A stretch of DNA of 64,000 nucleotides, from NCBI RefSeq assembly GCF_000153765.1, contig NZ_DS022295.1, forward strand, positions 1 to 64,000, read 5' to 3'. The stretch is from Mariprofundus ferrooxydans PV-1 (GTDB taxonomy: Bacteria; Pseudomonadota; Zetaproteobacteria; Mariprofundales; Mariprofundaceae). Position numbers and translations under genes: made by a program. The notes beneath the pieces are model-generated. The model was given only the letters and a program-made list of their open reading frames with translations. It did not search any database and was not told the DNA's origin. Positions within the stretch are counted from its first letter, which is position 1. Every line of letters begins with the position of its first letter. Positions 43,769-51,926 of this stretch are shown in pieces.

Positions 43769-44254
43769 TTATCTGTTCTGTGCTTCCTGCATCACGCGTT
43801 TGACCAGCTCTTCCAGCAAGGCCGGTTGCTTTTGTGTCGCCGGTTTGCTCTCTTCGATCTGCTGCTTCTCCTGTTCAGACTTGCTCATCAGATCAATAAT
43901 GATTTCAACCTCTTTTCTGGCGTGGCCAAGCAGCATGCCCAGTTTCAGTTCACTGCTACCCATTAGTGCAAGCAGCATATCTGTACCGGCGTGAATCAGA
44001 GCTACGGTATGACCGCGCGACTGGGTGACAACCTGAATGCACTCTTCGTCGTCGCCGCCCTGGATGGCAAGTGCATCGCCAAGCGAAAGCATGGATGAGC
44101 ACATGGCGGCAATGGCATCTGCCTCTATATCAACGCTGGCGGCATAGGCCACAGGCAAGCCGTCCACGCTGCATAGCAGGGCTGCATTCAGGTTGGCTTC
44201 TCTGGCAACAAGTTGCTCAAGCTCATCCCGGCAGGCTTTTTTATATTTATCCAA
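43769..44254 (-). CDS. roadblock/LC7 domain protein with C-terminal helical tail
   Basis: A 161-residue protein. Residues ~8-125 are a canonical roadblock domain (NAALLCSVDGLPVAYAASVD, AAMCSSMLSLGDAL, GHTVALIHAGTDMLLALM, LKLGMLLGHARKEVE). A charged helical tail rich in Glu/Lys/Gln follows, which may bind a partner. Its start overlaps the upstream roadblock gene by 8 bases. Confidence 0.86.
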   Translation of the reverse strand: MDKYKKACRDELEQLVAREANLNAALLCSVDGLPVAYAASVDIEADAIAAMCSSMLSLGDALAIQGGDDEECIQVVTQSRGHTVALIHAGTDMLLALMGSSELKLGMLLGHARKEVEIIIDLMSKSEQEKQQIEESKPATQKQPALLEELVKRVMQEAQNR

Positions 44255-44630
44255 TCAAGTGCTCCTTATAGCCATGGCCAAGCAGGGCTCTGGCTACACA
44301 GTCAACAATTTTCCGGATCAGGCTCTGAACGCCGGCCGGAACCTTGCGACACAAAATTGAGAGATAGACAGATTCACCATCGAGCTTGGTTTCATGCATA
44401 ATCAGCATGCGGCCGCGCTCGAGTACCAGCGCACTGCACACCGGTACGCCCATCTGACCGATCGCGGCCATTTTACTGGCATTTTCCATGATGGATGAAG
44501 AGTAGGGCGCAAAATCTTCGCCGGGCGAAGCGCCGACTTCAGCCATTAGCAATCCTTCTTCGTTTACGACCATGATGAAAATAAGATCCATCTCCAGACG
44601 CAAACGCTCAAGCTCATCATGAAGTGAAAT
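44247..44630 (-). CDS. roadblock/LC7-type protein with a probable ATT start codon
   Basis: The conserved N-terminal helix HDELERLRLEMD, shared with the roadblock protein at 29633-29986, lies in frame upstream of the first TTG (44603). No ATG or GTG precedes it before an in-frame TAG. An ATT codon at 44628-44630 lies seven bases after AAGGAG (44638-44643) and fits the start exactly, giving 127 residues. Conserved blocks MVVNEEGLLMAEVG, FAPYS, HETKLDGES and CRKVPAG follow. It is the first gene of the roadblock run. If ATT is not used, the protein would lose its first helix. Confidence 0.72.
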   Translation of the reverse strand: MSLHDELERLRLEMDLIFIMVVNEEGLLMAEVGASPGEDFAPYSSSIMENASKMAAIGQMGVPVCSALVLERGRMLIMHETKLDGESVYLSILCRKVPAGVQSLIRKIVDCVARALLGHGYKEHLIG

Positions 44631-44666
44631 ATTCTATCTCCTTGTAAAACAATGAAAAACGAACGT

Positions 44667-44695
44667 AACTTAAGTTATTCCCGATTTTCTGTCAA
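44667..44695 (-). promoter_or_regulatory. sigma70-like promoter of the roadblock gene run
   Basis: Read on the minus strand, TTGACA (44690-44695) and TAAGTT (44667-44672) are exactly 17 bases apart, about 40 bases before the ATT-start roadblock gene. The -35 is perfect; the -10 is weak, so an activator or alternative conditions may be needed. Confidence 0.5.
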
Positions 44696-44801
44696 TATTG
44701 TCCAGCCTTTGTGCGTAGCGGAAATGATCCGGTGCGAAGTCTAATATACGGCGGCGCTCATCGCTATTTAATCATCAGTGATATGGATTGAAAAGAGGCG
44801 A

Positions 44802-45125
44802 TTATTGACTCTTCTCGGGTCCATGACCAAGGCCGAATCGCTCGATGCTGAGGGCGCGTTTGGCATCGTCGTAGGTGACTTCCACCCTGCGTTTTACCAT
44901 TTCTCCGCTCTTTTCATCTTTAAACTCTTCGTAATAGACGGCTTTGTTCGGGTGCATAACGTCCTTGAGCACCGGTGAGCCGAGTGCCTGTTCGATATGA
45001 AATTTGGTGTCGCCCTGTTTGATCAGTGCGGCATTGGTGAGATCAATTCTGTTGCCCTGATGGATCGGCTCGGCGGTACAGGCTGCCAGCAGCAGGGTGG
45101 TAATCATGATGGTCAGGTATCGCAT
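44802..45125 (-). CDS. bamE: BamE/SmpA-family outer-membrane lipoprotein
   Basis: A 107-residue lipoprotein: lipobox LLAAC (Cys16), then IDLTNAALIKQGDTKFHIEQALGSPVLKD, the BamE helix pair, and YYEEFKDEKSGEMVKRRVEVTYDD strands. BamE is an accessory lipoprotein of the beta-barrel assembly machine. ATG 45125 overlaps the hldD stop (ATGA). It lacks the usual Fur neighbour; instead it sits in an operon with LPS heptose synthesis. Confidence 0.78.
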   Translation of the reverse strand: MRYLTIMITTLLLAACTAEPIHQGNRIDLTNAALIKQGDTKFHIEQALGSPVLKDVMHPNKAVYYEEFKDEKSGEMVKRRVEVTYDDAKRALSIERFGLGHGPEKSQ

Positions 45126-46084
45126 CAGGCGGTCTCCAGTGGGCCACGATGGCCTTTTTCCAACAGGGTGATGTACTCTTTCATACCGTTCTCCAGCGAC
45201 CACTCCGGCTGCCAGCCAAGCAGTGCGTGACTATCGCTGACGTCGGCCTCCGTGTGATTCTGGTAAAATGTATGCGGGTTATCCATATATTCAATCTTCG
45301 CATCAATGCCGAGTGTCTCTGCAGTGATATGAACAATGTCATTGAATGTTCTTGCCTGACCTGAGCCCACATTGCATACGCCGGAGCGTGGGGCATTGAG
45401 TGCGGCCAGATTGGCATTAATCACATCGCGGATGTAGACAAAGTCGCGCATCTGTTCGCCATATTTGAACAGGCGCGGGTTACGACCGGACTTCATCTGC
45501 TCGTAGAGCTGCAGGATCATCGATGCCGTTTTATTGCCATCTCTCTCGTTCTTGTGTGTTTCGCCGGGACCGAAGACGTTAAAATATCTCAGCCCGATCA
45601 GCGGGGCCGGGTGACGGTCATACCAGCGGTAAGCGATACGATCCATGGCCAGCTTGGAAAAACCGTAGATATTCTCAGGCTCTTCACCCGATCCGACCTT
45701 GTTGGGTGCAGGGGAGTTCCCGTAGGTGCCGGCCGATGAAGCATAGACCACGCGTGTGCCGGACATGCTGCTGGCTTCCAATAGCATGGCAAATGCATTG
45801 GTGTTAGCCTCAATCATCAGCCGTTGATTCATGACGGTTGTGTCTGTGATGGCGGCTTCATGATAAATGGCAGAGAAAGCGCCATCCGCGATTTCATCGA
45901 GCAGGGCCGGGTCATCGCAGTTGCAGGCGCGCACTTCACAGTCCACATGCACCAGGTTGCGCCAGTCGCCTGAGGAAAAATCATCAACAACGAGCACATC
46001 GGTTGCCGGTCGCTTGCACAGTGCAGCTGCAATATTGGAGCCGATATAGCCGGCTCCGCCGGTTACAAGAATTCGTTCACGCAT
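45125..46084 (-). CDS. hldD: ADP-L-glycero-D-manno-heptose 6-epimerase
   Basis: A 319-residue extended SDR enzyme: ILVTGGAGYIGSNIAAAL at the N-terminus, YASSAGTYG near residue 114, the YGFSK catalytic pair near 140, and RYFNVFGPGETHK near 167, typical of HldD. It epimerises ADP-D-glycero- to ADP-L-glycero-D-manno-heptose for the LPS inner core. It lies 36 bases after the unknown 137-residue gene and overlaps bamE. Confidence 0.94.
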   Translation of the reverse strand: MRERILVTGGAGYIGSNIAAALCKRPATDVLVVDDFSSGDWRNLVHVDCEVRACNCDDPALLDEIADGAFSAIYHEAAITDTTVMNQRLMIEANTNAFAMLLEASSMSGTRVVYASSAGTYGNSPAPNKVGSGEEPENIYGFSKLAMDRIAYRWYDRHPAPLIGLRYFNVFGPGETHKNERDGNKTASMILQLYEQMKSGRNPRLFKYGEQMRDFVYIRDVINANLAALNAPRSGVCNVGSGQARTFNDIVHITAETLGIDAKIEYMDNPHTFYQNHTEADVSDSHALLGWQPEWSLENGMKEYITLLEKGHRGPLETA

Positions 46085-46120
46085 GGTATCTGTCCATCAC
46101 CTGTTTCATGTTTTGGTCAC

Positions 46121-46534
46121 TCAATGCTGTTGGGCCGTATTACTGTTGATCCACTGCTGTTGCAGCGCAGCCAGGGCCCGGCTGGTGGCATCGTTGCACA
46201 ATCGGTAGCCCAGCTTCCTGTTGACCCGGTCGGTGATTGTGTCGGGGGAAAGCTCAAGCATGTCGCGCTCGCTCAAGCCTGCCTGGGCAAGGATGCGCGA
46301 GATCCAGGAACCCAGCCCGGCAAGTTGATGAATGCGGGTAATACGAATTAATTCATCACACCGTTCAGGGGTGACCTGATTACCGGTAGCTGCTGATAAC
46401 TCGGCCGCATCACTATCGGCAAAGGAGCTGACCGGGCGGCATAATAGCTTGAAGATGACCCACTCGCTTTCAGTGAGGAAATCCTTGTCTTCGTGTAGCG
46501 GAAATGCGCCCGGCAACGTCTGCACATTACTCAT
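46121..46534 (-). CDS. unrecognised 137-residue protein
   Basis: No family recognised. It is soluble and helical in appearance, with EDKDFLTESEWVIFKLLC near residue 17, RCDELIRITRIHQLAGLGSW near 60 and ERDMLELSPDTITDRVNRKLG near 90. ATG 46534 overlaps the stop of the pentapeptide-repeat gene and follows a longer in-frame upstream extension that overlaps it. The pair with the pentapeptide-repeat gene suggests the two products act together. Confidence 0.7.
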   Translation of the reverse strand: MSNVQTLPGAFPLHEDKDFLTESEWVIFKLLCRPVSSFADSDAAELSAATGNQVTPERCDELIRITRIHQLAGLGSWISRILAQAGLSERDMLELSPDTITDRVNRKLGYRLCNDATSRALAALQQQWINSNTAQQH

Positions 46535-46890
46535 TCGGTGTACGCAGTCGGGCCGGTAATATAAGCGCCTTTCATAGCCCACTTGGTGATTTTAGCCATG
46601 GTTCGGTTGGCATGGGTGAGGTTGGCACGGCGCAATTTGGCGCCGGTCAGGTCGGAATTATACAGATTAGCCAGGCTCAGATCCGCGCCACGGAAATCAC
46701 TTTTTTGCAGGTTACAGTCCGAAAGGTCGCTCGAGGTCAGTTTGGCATCGCGAAAGTTGCAGCCGGAGAGATCACAACCGGAGAGGTCCGCGCCGCTCAG
46801 ATCCTGACCGGAAAAGTCGAGGCCGGAGAGGTTTTCTCCATGTACCGCCTTATCTCCCTGCAGATTCTTTAGCACCATCTCTACATCCAT
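46531..46890 (-). CDS. pentapeptide-repeat protein
   Basis: A 119-residue protein with about twelve consecutive A(D/N)Lxx-type pentapeptides (LSGLDFSGQDLSGADLSGCD onward, through residue ~95), forming a right-handed quadrilateral beta helix. The repeats are flanked by a short N-terminal helix and C-terminal AYITGPTAYTE. ATG 46890 has GGAGG five bases upstream. Relatives include gyrase-protecting DNA mimics and many proteins of unknown role; here the role is unknown. Confidence 0.88.
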   Translation of the reverse strand: MDVEMVLKNLQGDKAVHGENLSGLDFSGQDLSGADLSGCDLSGCNFRDAKLTSSDLSDCNLQKSDFRGADLSLANLYNSDLTGAKLRRANLTHANRTMAKITKWAMKGAYITGPTAYTE

Positions 46891-46924
46891 ATTTCCTCCG
46901 GTATCCCGCATACGGGCATGCATA

Positions 46925-47233
46925 ATGGCAAAAGGCTACGTACACACCGGTTTGGCGCAAGTGATAAACCCGTTTGAGTATGTGTTGCCAGGCTCTGGAG
47001 ATGCGCGGCAAGGGGCCGAGATGCGTCCAATGGCATCATTGGTCGTACAGAATATGAGTGGTCTGACGCTGACATCGTTATCTGGAGAGCTGGGCTGTGA
47101 TCTGTCTGTTCTGAGCCGGGCAGCAGGAAGGCTTTCGTATATGGATGTCAGTCGACGATCAATTGCAAACGAAGACGGAGAAAATTGTAAGAAGGCTTCA
47201 TGTGTCAATGAGTTAAGCCTGACCCGGTTATAA
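46925..47233 (+). pseudogene. possible remnant of a transposase C-terminal DNA-binding domain
   Basis: The frame encodes ARQGAEMRPMASLVVQNMSG, then LTSLSGELGCDLSVLSRAAGRL, reminiscent of the helix-turn-helix tail found at the end of some IS200/REP-type tyrosine transposases and DnaA-like domains. No catalytic HUH domain precedes it, and the first ~25 residues match nothing I know. An opposite-strand ORF (46936-47208) is a shadow. The 359-base gap 46891-47249 otherwise holds only the start region of the pentapeptide gene. Confidence 0.4.
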
Positions 47234-47249
47234 CTCTTTGGAAGAATGT

Positions 47250-47855
47250 TCAGGTAGTAATAATCCCCTGGAGTAGCGATTCGGTTGCATTGAACATCAG
47301 GGTGTTGAGATTATTTGGTTGTGAAAGCCATGACTGGATAAAGAATCCATCCATGCCGCCAACGAGCAGGTAGGCGATCGCCTCTGCATCAACATCGCTC
47401 TTGAAGATGTGCCGGACTTTTCCTCGCTCGATGATGCCGATGATCATGGTTCTGTATTCGTCGTACATGGTCGCAAGGTCTTCGGCGTAGTCGTTACGCA
47501 TTCCATGTACGCTGGCGGCAGCCCAAAAATCGAGAAACAGTGGTACGAACTCACGGTGGCGGATGGCGACCTCGGCCCAGGCAGCCGTGATACGCCTGAT
47601 TTGTTCCACCTCATCTTTGGTGTCATCAATGGCACCCTGCATCACCTCTTCTGTCATTTTTCCAAACCAGCGAAATACTGCGCCGAAGAGCGCCTCCTTA
47701 TTTTTGAAATAGATGTAAAGCATTCCCTTGCTGACCCCAGCCTGTTCGGCTATCTCATCCATAGTAGTGGCTTGATAGCCACGTTTGGCAAAGACCTCAA
47801 TGGCTATCTCCAGTAGTTCCGCTTGTCTCTGTTCCTTGTCTACCCGCTTTGCCAT
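47250..47855 (-). CDS. TetR-family transcriptional regulator
   Basis: A 201-residue repressor. The N-terminal helix-turn-helix is typical: AIEVFAKRGYQATTMDEIAEQAGVSKGMLYIYFKNKEALF. The C-terminal ligand-binding part resembles TetR_C_6-like all-helical domains. It is transcribed divergently from the LolA-like export operon, and a TetR-type palindrome lies between them, so it most likely represses that operon and itself. Confidence 0.93.
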   Translation of the reverse strand: MAKRVDKEQRQAELLEIAIEVFAKRGYQATTMDEIAEQAGVSKGMLYIYFKNKEALFGAVFRWFGKMTEEVMQGAIDDTKDEVEQIRRITAAWAEVAIRHREFVPLFLDFWAAASVHGMRNDYAEDLATMYDEYRTMIIGIIERGKVRHIFKSDVDAEAIAYLLVGGMDGFFIQSWLSQPNNLNTLMFNATESLLQGIITT

Positions 47856-47871
47856 GATTGCTCCGTAACAT

Positions 47872-47889
47872 TGACTGACCAGTCAGTCA
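47872..47889. promoter_or_regulatory. TetR-type operator palindrome
   Basis: TGACTGAC at 47872-47879 and GTCAGTCA at 47882-47889 form a perfect 8+2+8 inverted repeat of the TGACTGNNNAGTCA-type used by many TetR regulators. It is 17 bases before the TetR start codon and 85 bases before the LolA-like gene. Confidence 0.85.
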
Positions 47890-47973
47890 TTGGTATTCTT
47901 ACGCAAGTTTTTACTTTCGCACAGTCTCAACTATAGTAGATATGATACCTTAGGCGAAGGATCAGGGGGTGCC

Positions 47974-48756
47974 ATGAAGGCAGTTCAAGGATTCAGGTTT
48001 GTAGTGGTGTGGATTGTTGTGCTATTTATTGCAATGCCTTCGGTACAAGCTGCAGAACGAAATGCGGAAAAAAGCCGCACATCGAAAATTCTCAATACTG
48101 TAGACGATCTGTGGCGCGGTTCATCTTCCTACGCAGTCGTTACCATGCATGTGAAGACCGCGCACTACACCCGCACGATGCGTATGGAGGGTTGGTCCAA
48201 GGGCAAGGAGAAGACGCTGTTTCGTGTGCTCGAGCCGCTGCGTGAAAAGGGGACGGTGACACTGAAATCCGGTAATAATATCTACACCTACCTGCCCAAG
48301 ACCGACCGCACGATTCGCCTGACCAGCGGTATGATGATGGGCTCGTGGATGGGTAGTCATCTGACCAACGATGACCTGGTCAAGGAGGCGCGGCTGGAAG
48401 AGGATTATGACGCCGTTATCAGCTTCGAAGGTCTGCGCGACGGGCGCAATATTATCGAATTTACCCTGACGCCGAAGCCGGAGGCGCCGGTGGTATGGGG
48501 CAAGCTGCGGTTGACGATCCTGGCCGATGGTTACACACCACTGGAAGAGCGTTATTATGATGAGGATATGCAGCTGGCCCGTACCTTTATCTTTAGCGAT
48601 ATGAAAATGCTGGCCGGCCGTATGCGTCCGGCTACGTTACGCGTATTGCCTGCCGACAAGCCGGATGAGTATACTGAATTCATCTACGAGCAGCTTAAGC
48701 TGAATATCCCGGTTAGTGATGCGATGTTCACCAAGGCCAGCCTGAAACGGCGATGA
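47974..48756 (+). CDS. LolA-like outer-membrane lipoprotein-sorting protein
   Basis: A 260-residue secreted protein: signal peptide ending PSVQA, then a LolA/LppX-type antiparallel beta fold. Features are GSSSYAVVTMHVKTAHYTRTM near residue 49, FRVLEPLREKGTVTLK and NNIYTYLPKTDRTIRL. Members of this outer-membrane lipoprotein-sorting group carry lipids or lipoproteins across the periplasm. ATG 47974 follows ATCAGGGGG and begins the signal peptide. It is translationally coupled to the first permease (ATGA). Confidence 0.85.
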   Translation: MKAVQGFRFVVVWIVVLFIAMPSVQAAERNAEKSRTSKILNTVDDLWRGSSSYAVVTMHVKTAHYTRTMRMEGWSKGKEKTLFRVLEPLREKGTVTLKSGNNIYTYLPKTDRTIRLTSGMMMGSWMGSHLTNDDLVKEARLEEDYDAVISFEGLRDGRNIIEFTLTPKPEAPVVWGKLRLTILADGYTPLEERYYDEDMQLARTFIFSDMKMLAGRMRPATLRVLPADKPDEYTEFIYEQLKLNIPVSDAMFTKASLKRR

Positions 48757-49973
48757 GAATCCTGACGCTTGCCTCGAGAAATGTGCGTCGAAACTGGCAC
48801 CGATCGCTTGTGACGATGTCGGCCATGGCATTTGCCTGCTTTATCATGATCTTTTTCTCATCGCTGATGGAGGGGATGATACAGGGAAGCGAGCGCAGTG
48901 TGGTGGCGATGAATATGGGCGATATCCAGATTCATGCCCCGGGTTACCGTGACGACCCTGATCTCTATACCCGCATTGAGCATGCCGATGCCCTCGTCGA
49001 TAGCCTGGAGAAGCACGGCTACCGTGCGGCAAGCCGCATCTACGCATACGGCCTGCTGGCTGCGAACATGGCTTCCAGTGGTGTGCACCTGCGCGGTATT
49101 GATCTCACCCGCGAAGTGCGGGTGACCGAGCTCTACAAGCATGTCAGTAGCGGTCAGTGGCTCGATGAGCATGATCCGCGTGGTGTGGTGCTGGGTAAAA
49201 AGCTGGCCGGCACACTCGGTGTCAGTCCTGGCGATGAGCTGGTATTCGTCGGACAGAGTGCCGATGGCTTTATGGCCAACGAGCTGTTCAGGGTGCGCGG
49301 TATTCTCAAGTCGGTCTCGGACGGTATCGACAGGATGGGGTTGTTTATGCCAATGCAGAGCCTCCGGGATCTGATGGTCATTCCGCACGGCGCACATGAG
49401 ATCGTGGTGGTCCGCCAGGATCGGAGTACGGATCTGACTGCAGAAACGGCCAGCGTTGCACGTCTGGCACCGGGGCTTGAGGTGAAAAACTGGAAGCAGT
49501 TGATGCCGGTGATTGCCCGCATGATCGAAACGGTCGATGTACAGATCATCATCATGCTGGTCATCTTCTATATTGCCGTGGCAACGGTGGTGCTCAATGC
49601 AATGCTGATGAATGTATTTGAGCGTATCCACGAATTCGGCATCATGAAAGCGCTCGGCGTTTCGCCGATGCAGCTGGTCGGGCTGGTATTTGCCGAGACC
49701 CTGATCATGACGTTGTTGGCCGCACTTGTCGGGCTGGCGGGCGGCTGGTGGATCTCAGCCTATTACCAGCAGCATGGCATTGATATGTCCGCACTTGCCG
49801 GCTCCATCAGCTATGGCGGTATTGCCTTTGATCCGGTCTGGTACGGAGCGATTACAACGCATGCATTGCTCTACCCTGTACTCTTTTTATTTGTCGTGGC
49901 AGCCGTTGCCGTGATCTATCCGGCCGGCAAGGCTGCGTTGCTAAGTCCGGTCAAGGCGATCTATTTTCGATGA
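48753..49973 (+). CDS. FtsX/LolE-type ABC permease 1
   Basis: A 406-residue permease: an N-terminal membrane helix (MAFACFIMIFFSSLMEG), a ~220-residue MacB-type periplasmic domain, and three C-terminal helices in the FtsX domain (IIIMLVIFYIAVATVVLNAML; EFGIMKALGVSPMQLVGLV; last ~30 residues). The EFGIMKALG coupling segment contacts the ATPase. It is one half of a LolCE-like heterodimer. Confidence 0.92.
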   Translation: MRILTLASRNVRRNWHRSLVTMSAMAFACFIMIFFSSLMEGMIQGSERSVVAMNMGDIQIHAPGYRDDPDLYTRIEHADALVDSLEKHGYRAASRIYAYGLLAANMASSGVHLRGIDLTREVRVTELYKHVSSGQWLDEHDPRGVVLGKKLAGTLGVSPGDELVFVGQSADGFMANELFRVRGILKSVSDGIDRMGLFMPMQSLRDLMVIPHGAHEIVVVRQDRSTDLTAETASVARLAPGLEVKNWKQLMPVIARMIETVDVQIIIMLVIFYIAVATVVLNAMLMNVFERIHEFGIMKALGVSPMQLVGLVFAETLIMTLLAALVGLAGGWWISAYYQQHGIDMSALAGSISYGGIAFDPVWYGAITTHALLYPVLFLFVVAAVAVIYPAGKAALLSPVKAIYFR

Positions 49974-51208
49974 ACCTGAATAAGCTGGCCTGGCGGAACA
50001 TCTGGCGCAGGAAGCGGCGGACGCTGATCACTGCCTTCTCGATCGGTTTTGGCGTCATGCTGTCGGTAACCTTTACAGGCTCCGGCGATTACACCTATAC
50101 CAATATGATCGATATGGGAGCGAGCATGGGTATGGGGCATGTCACGGTGGAGCCGCCCGGCTATCATCTGAAACCGACGCTGGATAAGCGACTGACAGGC
50201 ACAGCAAAGCTGCAGCAGCAGATCATGGCTCTGCCCGGGGTTGCCGGGGCAACGGTTCGCATTACCGGGCAGGCGATGTTTGCCAGCGCGCGTAAAAGTG
50301 TCGGCGGTGCATTTATTGCCGTTGATCCCGAATTTGAAACAGCGCAGAACAATCTGCTGCTGCGCTCGATCGTGGCAGGTTCGATGTTTGCGGAGTCGTC
50401 GGGGCGGGGCATGGTGATCGGGAGTAAACTGGCCAAAAAGCTGAAGGTGAAAATCGGTAAAAAGGTCGTCTACACAACAACCGATGCGCATGGTGAAATT
50501 GTCAGCGATATTGCGCGCATCACCGGCATTTTTACCACCGGTATCGATATAGTAGACGGGATCATGGCGTTGCTGCCGATTTCCAGCGTGCAGAAGACAC
50601 TTGGGTACGCTCCCGATGAGGCCACACTGATTGCTGTTGTCATCAGCGACCAGCGTCATGCGGAGGGGATGCGTGATGCCATTGCCCGGCTGCCGGCAGC
50701 GGCTGATACAGCGGTGATGACATGGAAAAAGTCGCAACCGGACCTGGCCGGGGTGATCGCCTTTGACAAGGCGGGCAACTATATCAGCCAGTTTCTGGTG
50801 GGGCTGCTGATTGCCGTGGGTATCCTCAATACGATGCTGATGAGTGTGCTTGAGCGAACGCGGGAGTTCGGTGTGATGATGGCGGTCGGAATGTCGCCGG
50901 GTGTACTGTTCCGGCTGGTGATGGTGGAGTCGTTCTGGCTGGCTATCGTGGGGCTGTTGCTGGGGGTAATCATTACCGCCCCCTGGTACTACTACCTCTA
51001 CCATACCGGTATCGATTTTTCCGGGGCATTTGGCAGCGACTTCAGCTACGGTGGTGTGCTGGTGGATCCGGTGTTCAAGGTGCGCCTGTTCAAGGAGAGC
51101 GTGATGGCAATTCTGGGTGGTGTGTTTACGCTGGCACTGCTGGCCGGCCTCTATCCGGCCTGGCGTGCAGGGCGGGTGCCACCGGTTGAGAGTCTGAAAA
51201 CGATATGA
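49970..51208 (+). CDS. FtsX/LolC-type ABC permease 2
   Basis: A 412-residue permease of the same layout as its neighbour: N-terminal helix after AWRNIWRRKRRTL, a MacB-type periplasmic domain, and the FtsX domain with REFGVMMAVGMSPGVLF near residue 300. Overlap with permease 1 (ATGA) supports equal expression. Two different permeases and one ATPase mirror LolCDE, and TolC-type or HlyD-type partners are absent. Confidence 0.92.
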   Translation: MNLNKLAWRNIWRRKRRTLITAFSIGFGVMLSVTFTGSGDYTYTNMIDMGASMGMGHVTVEPPGYHLKPTLDKRLTGTAKLQQQIMALPGVAGATVRITGQAMFASARKSVGGAFIAVDPEFETAQNNLLLRSIVAGSMFAESSGRGMVIGSKLAKKLKVKIGKKVVYTTTDAHGEIVSDIARITGIFTTGIDIVDGIMALLPISSVQKTLGYAPDEATLIAVVISDQRHAEGMRDAIARLPAAADTAVMTWKKSQPDLAGVIAFDKAGNYISQFLVGLLIAVGILNTMLMSVLERTREFGVMMAVGMSPGVLFRLVMVESFWLAIVGLLLGVIITAPWYYYLYHTGIDFSGAFGSDFSYGGVLVDPVFKVRLFKESVMAILGGVFTLALLAGLYPAWRAGRVPPVESLKTI

Positions 51209-51218
51209 GGCATTAAAC

Positions 51219-51926
51219 ATGAAAGTGGAAAGTGATATGAAGCCGATTGTCAGCATGCAGCAGGTGGTCAAAACCTACCGACAGGGAAAGGTGGATGTGC
51301 ATGCGGTGAACAATGTTTCGCTGGCTATCCGGCATGGTGATTTTGCCGTGCTCTGCGGTCCGTCGGGCTCGGGCAAGACGAGTGTTCTCAATCTGATCGG
51401 CGGGCTGGATGTGCCGACCTCCGGCCGTATTCTGGTTGATGATGTCGATCTTTCGACACTGGCTGCAAGCGAGCTTGCCGAAGTGCGCAAAAACCGTATC
51501 GGTTTTGTTTTTCAGGCCTATAACCTGATCCCGGTGATGACAGCCTATGAAAATGCCGAATTCGTGCTGAACCTGCAGGGAGTGAGTGAGGCGGAGTGCC
51601 GGGAGCGAGTGATGGATACGCTCAAGGCGGTAGGACTGGAGGGACTGGAGCAACGGCGGCCGGACGAGATGAGCGGCGGCCAGCAGCAGCGTGTGGCGAT
51701 TGCCCGGGCGATTGTGACAAGCCCGGCGATCGTGCTGGCTGATGAGCCGACAGCCAATGTCGATTCGCATACGGCCGAATCGCTACTCGATCTGATGCAA
51801 CAGCTTAATCGGGAGCAGGGTATTACCTTTCTATTCTCCACCCATGATCAGCATGTGATGGACCGGGCAAGACGTACGATTCGGCTGCATGATGGCAAGA
51901 TCGAGTCGGATGAGATCAGCGATTAA
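51219..51926 (+). CDS. LolD/MacB-type ABC transporter ATPase
   Basis: A 235-residue ATPase: Walker A CGPSGSGKTSVLN near residue 46, Q-loop FVFQAYNLIP near 95, signature MSGGQQQRVAIARA near 149, Walker B VLADEPT near 172 and H-loop FSTHDQHVM near 207. It belongs to the mechanotransmission (LolD/FtsE/MacB) group that drives extraction of lipids or lipoproteins. GAGG precedes ATG 51219; an in-frame ATG at 51237 is possible. Confidence 0.94.
   Translation: MKVESDMKPIVSMQQVVKTYRQGKVDVHAVNNVSLAIRHGDFAVLCGPSGSGKTSVLNLIGGLDVPTSGRILVDDVDLSTLAASELAEVRKNRIGFVFQAYNLIPVMTAYENAEFVLNLQGVSEAECRERVMDTLKAVGLEGLEQRRPDEMSGGQQQRVAIARAIVTSPAIVLADEPTANVDSHTAESLLDLMQQLNREQGITFLFSTHDQHVMDRARRTIRLHDGKIESDEISD

Noticed and set aside
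49961-51271. Minus-strand ORF of 436 codons opposite permease 2
   Set aside because: His/Gln/Arg-rich shadow of a well-supported FtsX permease gene.
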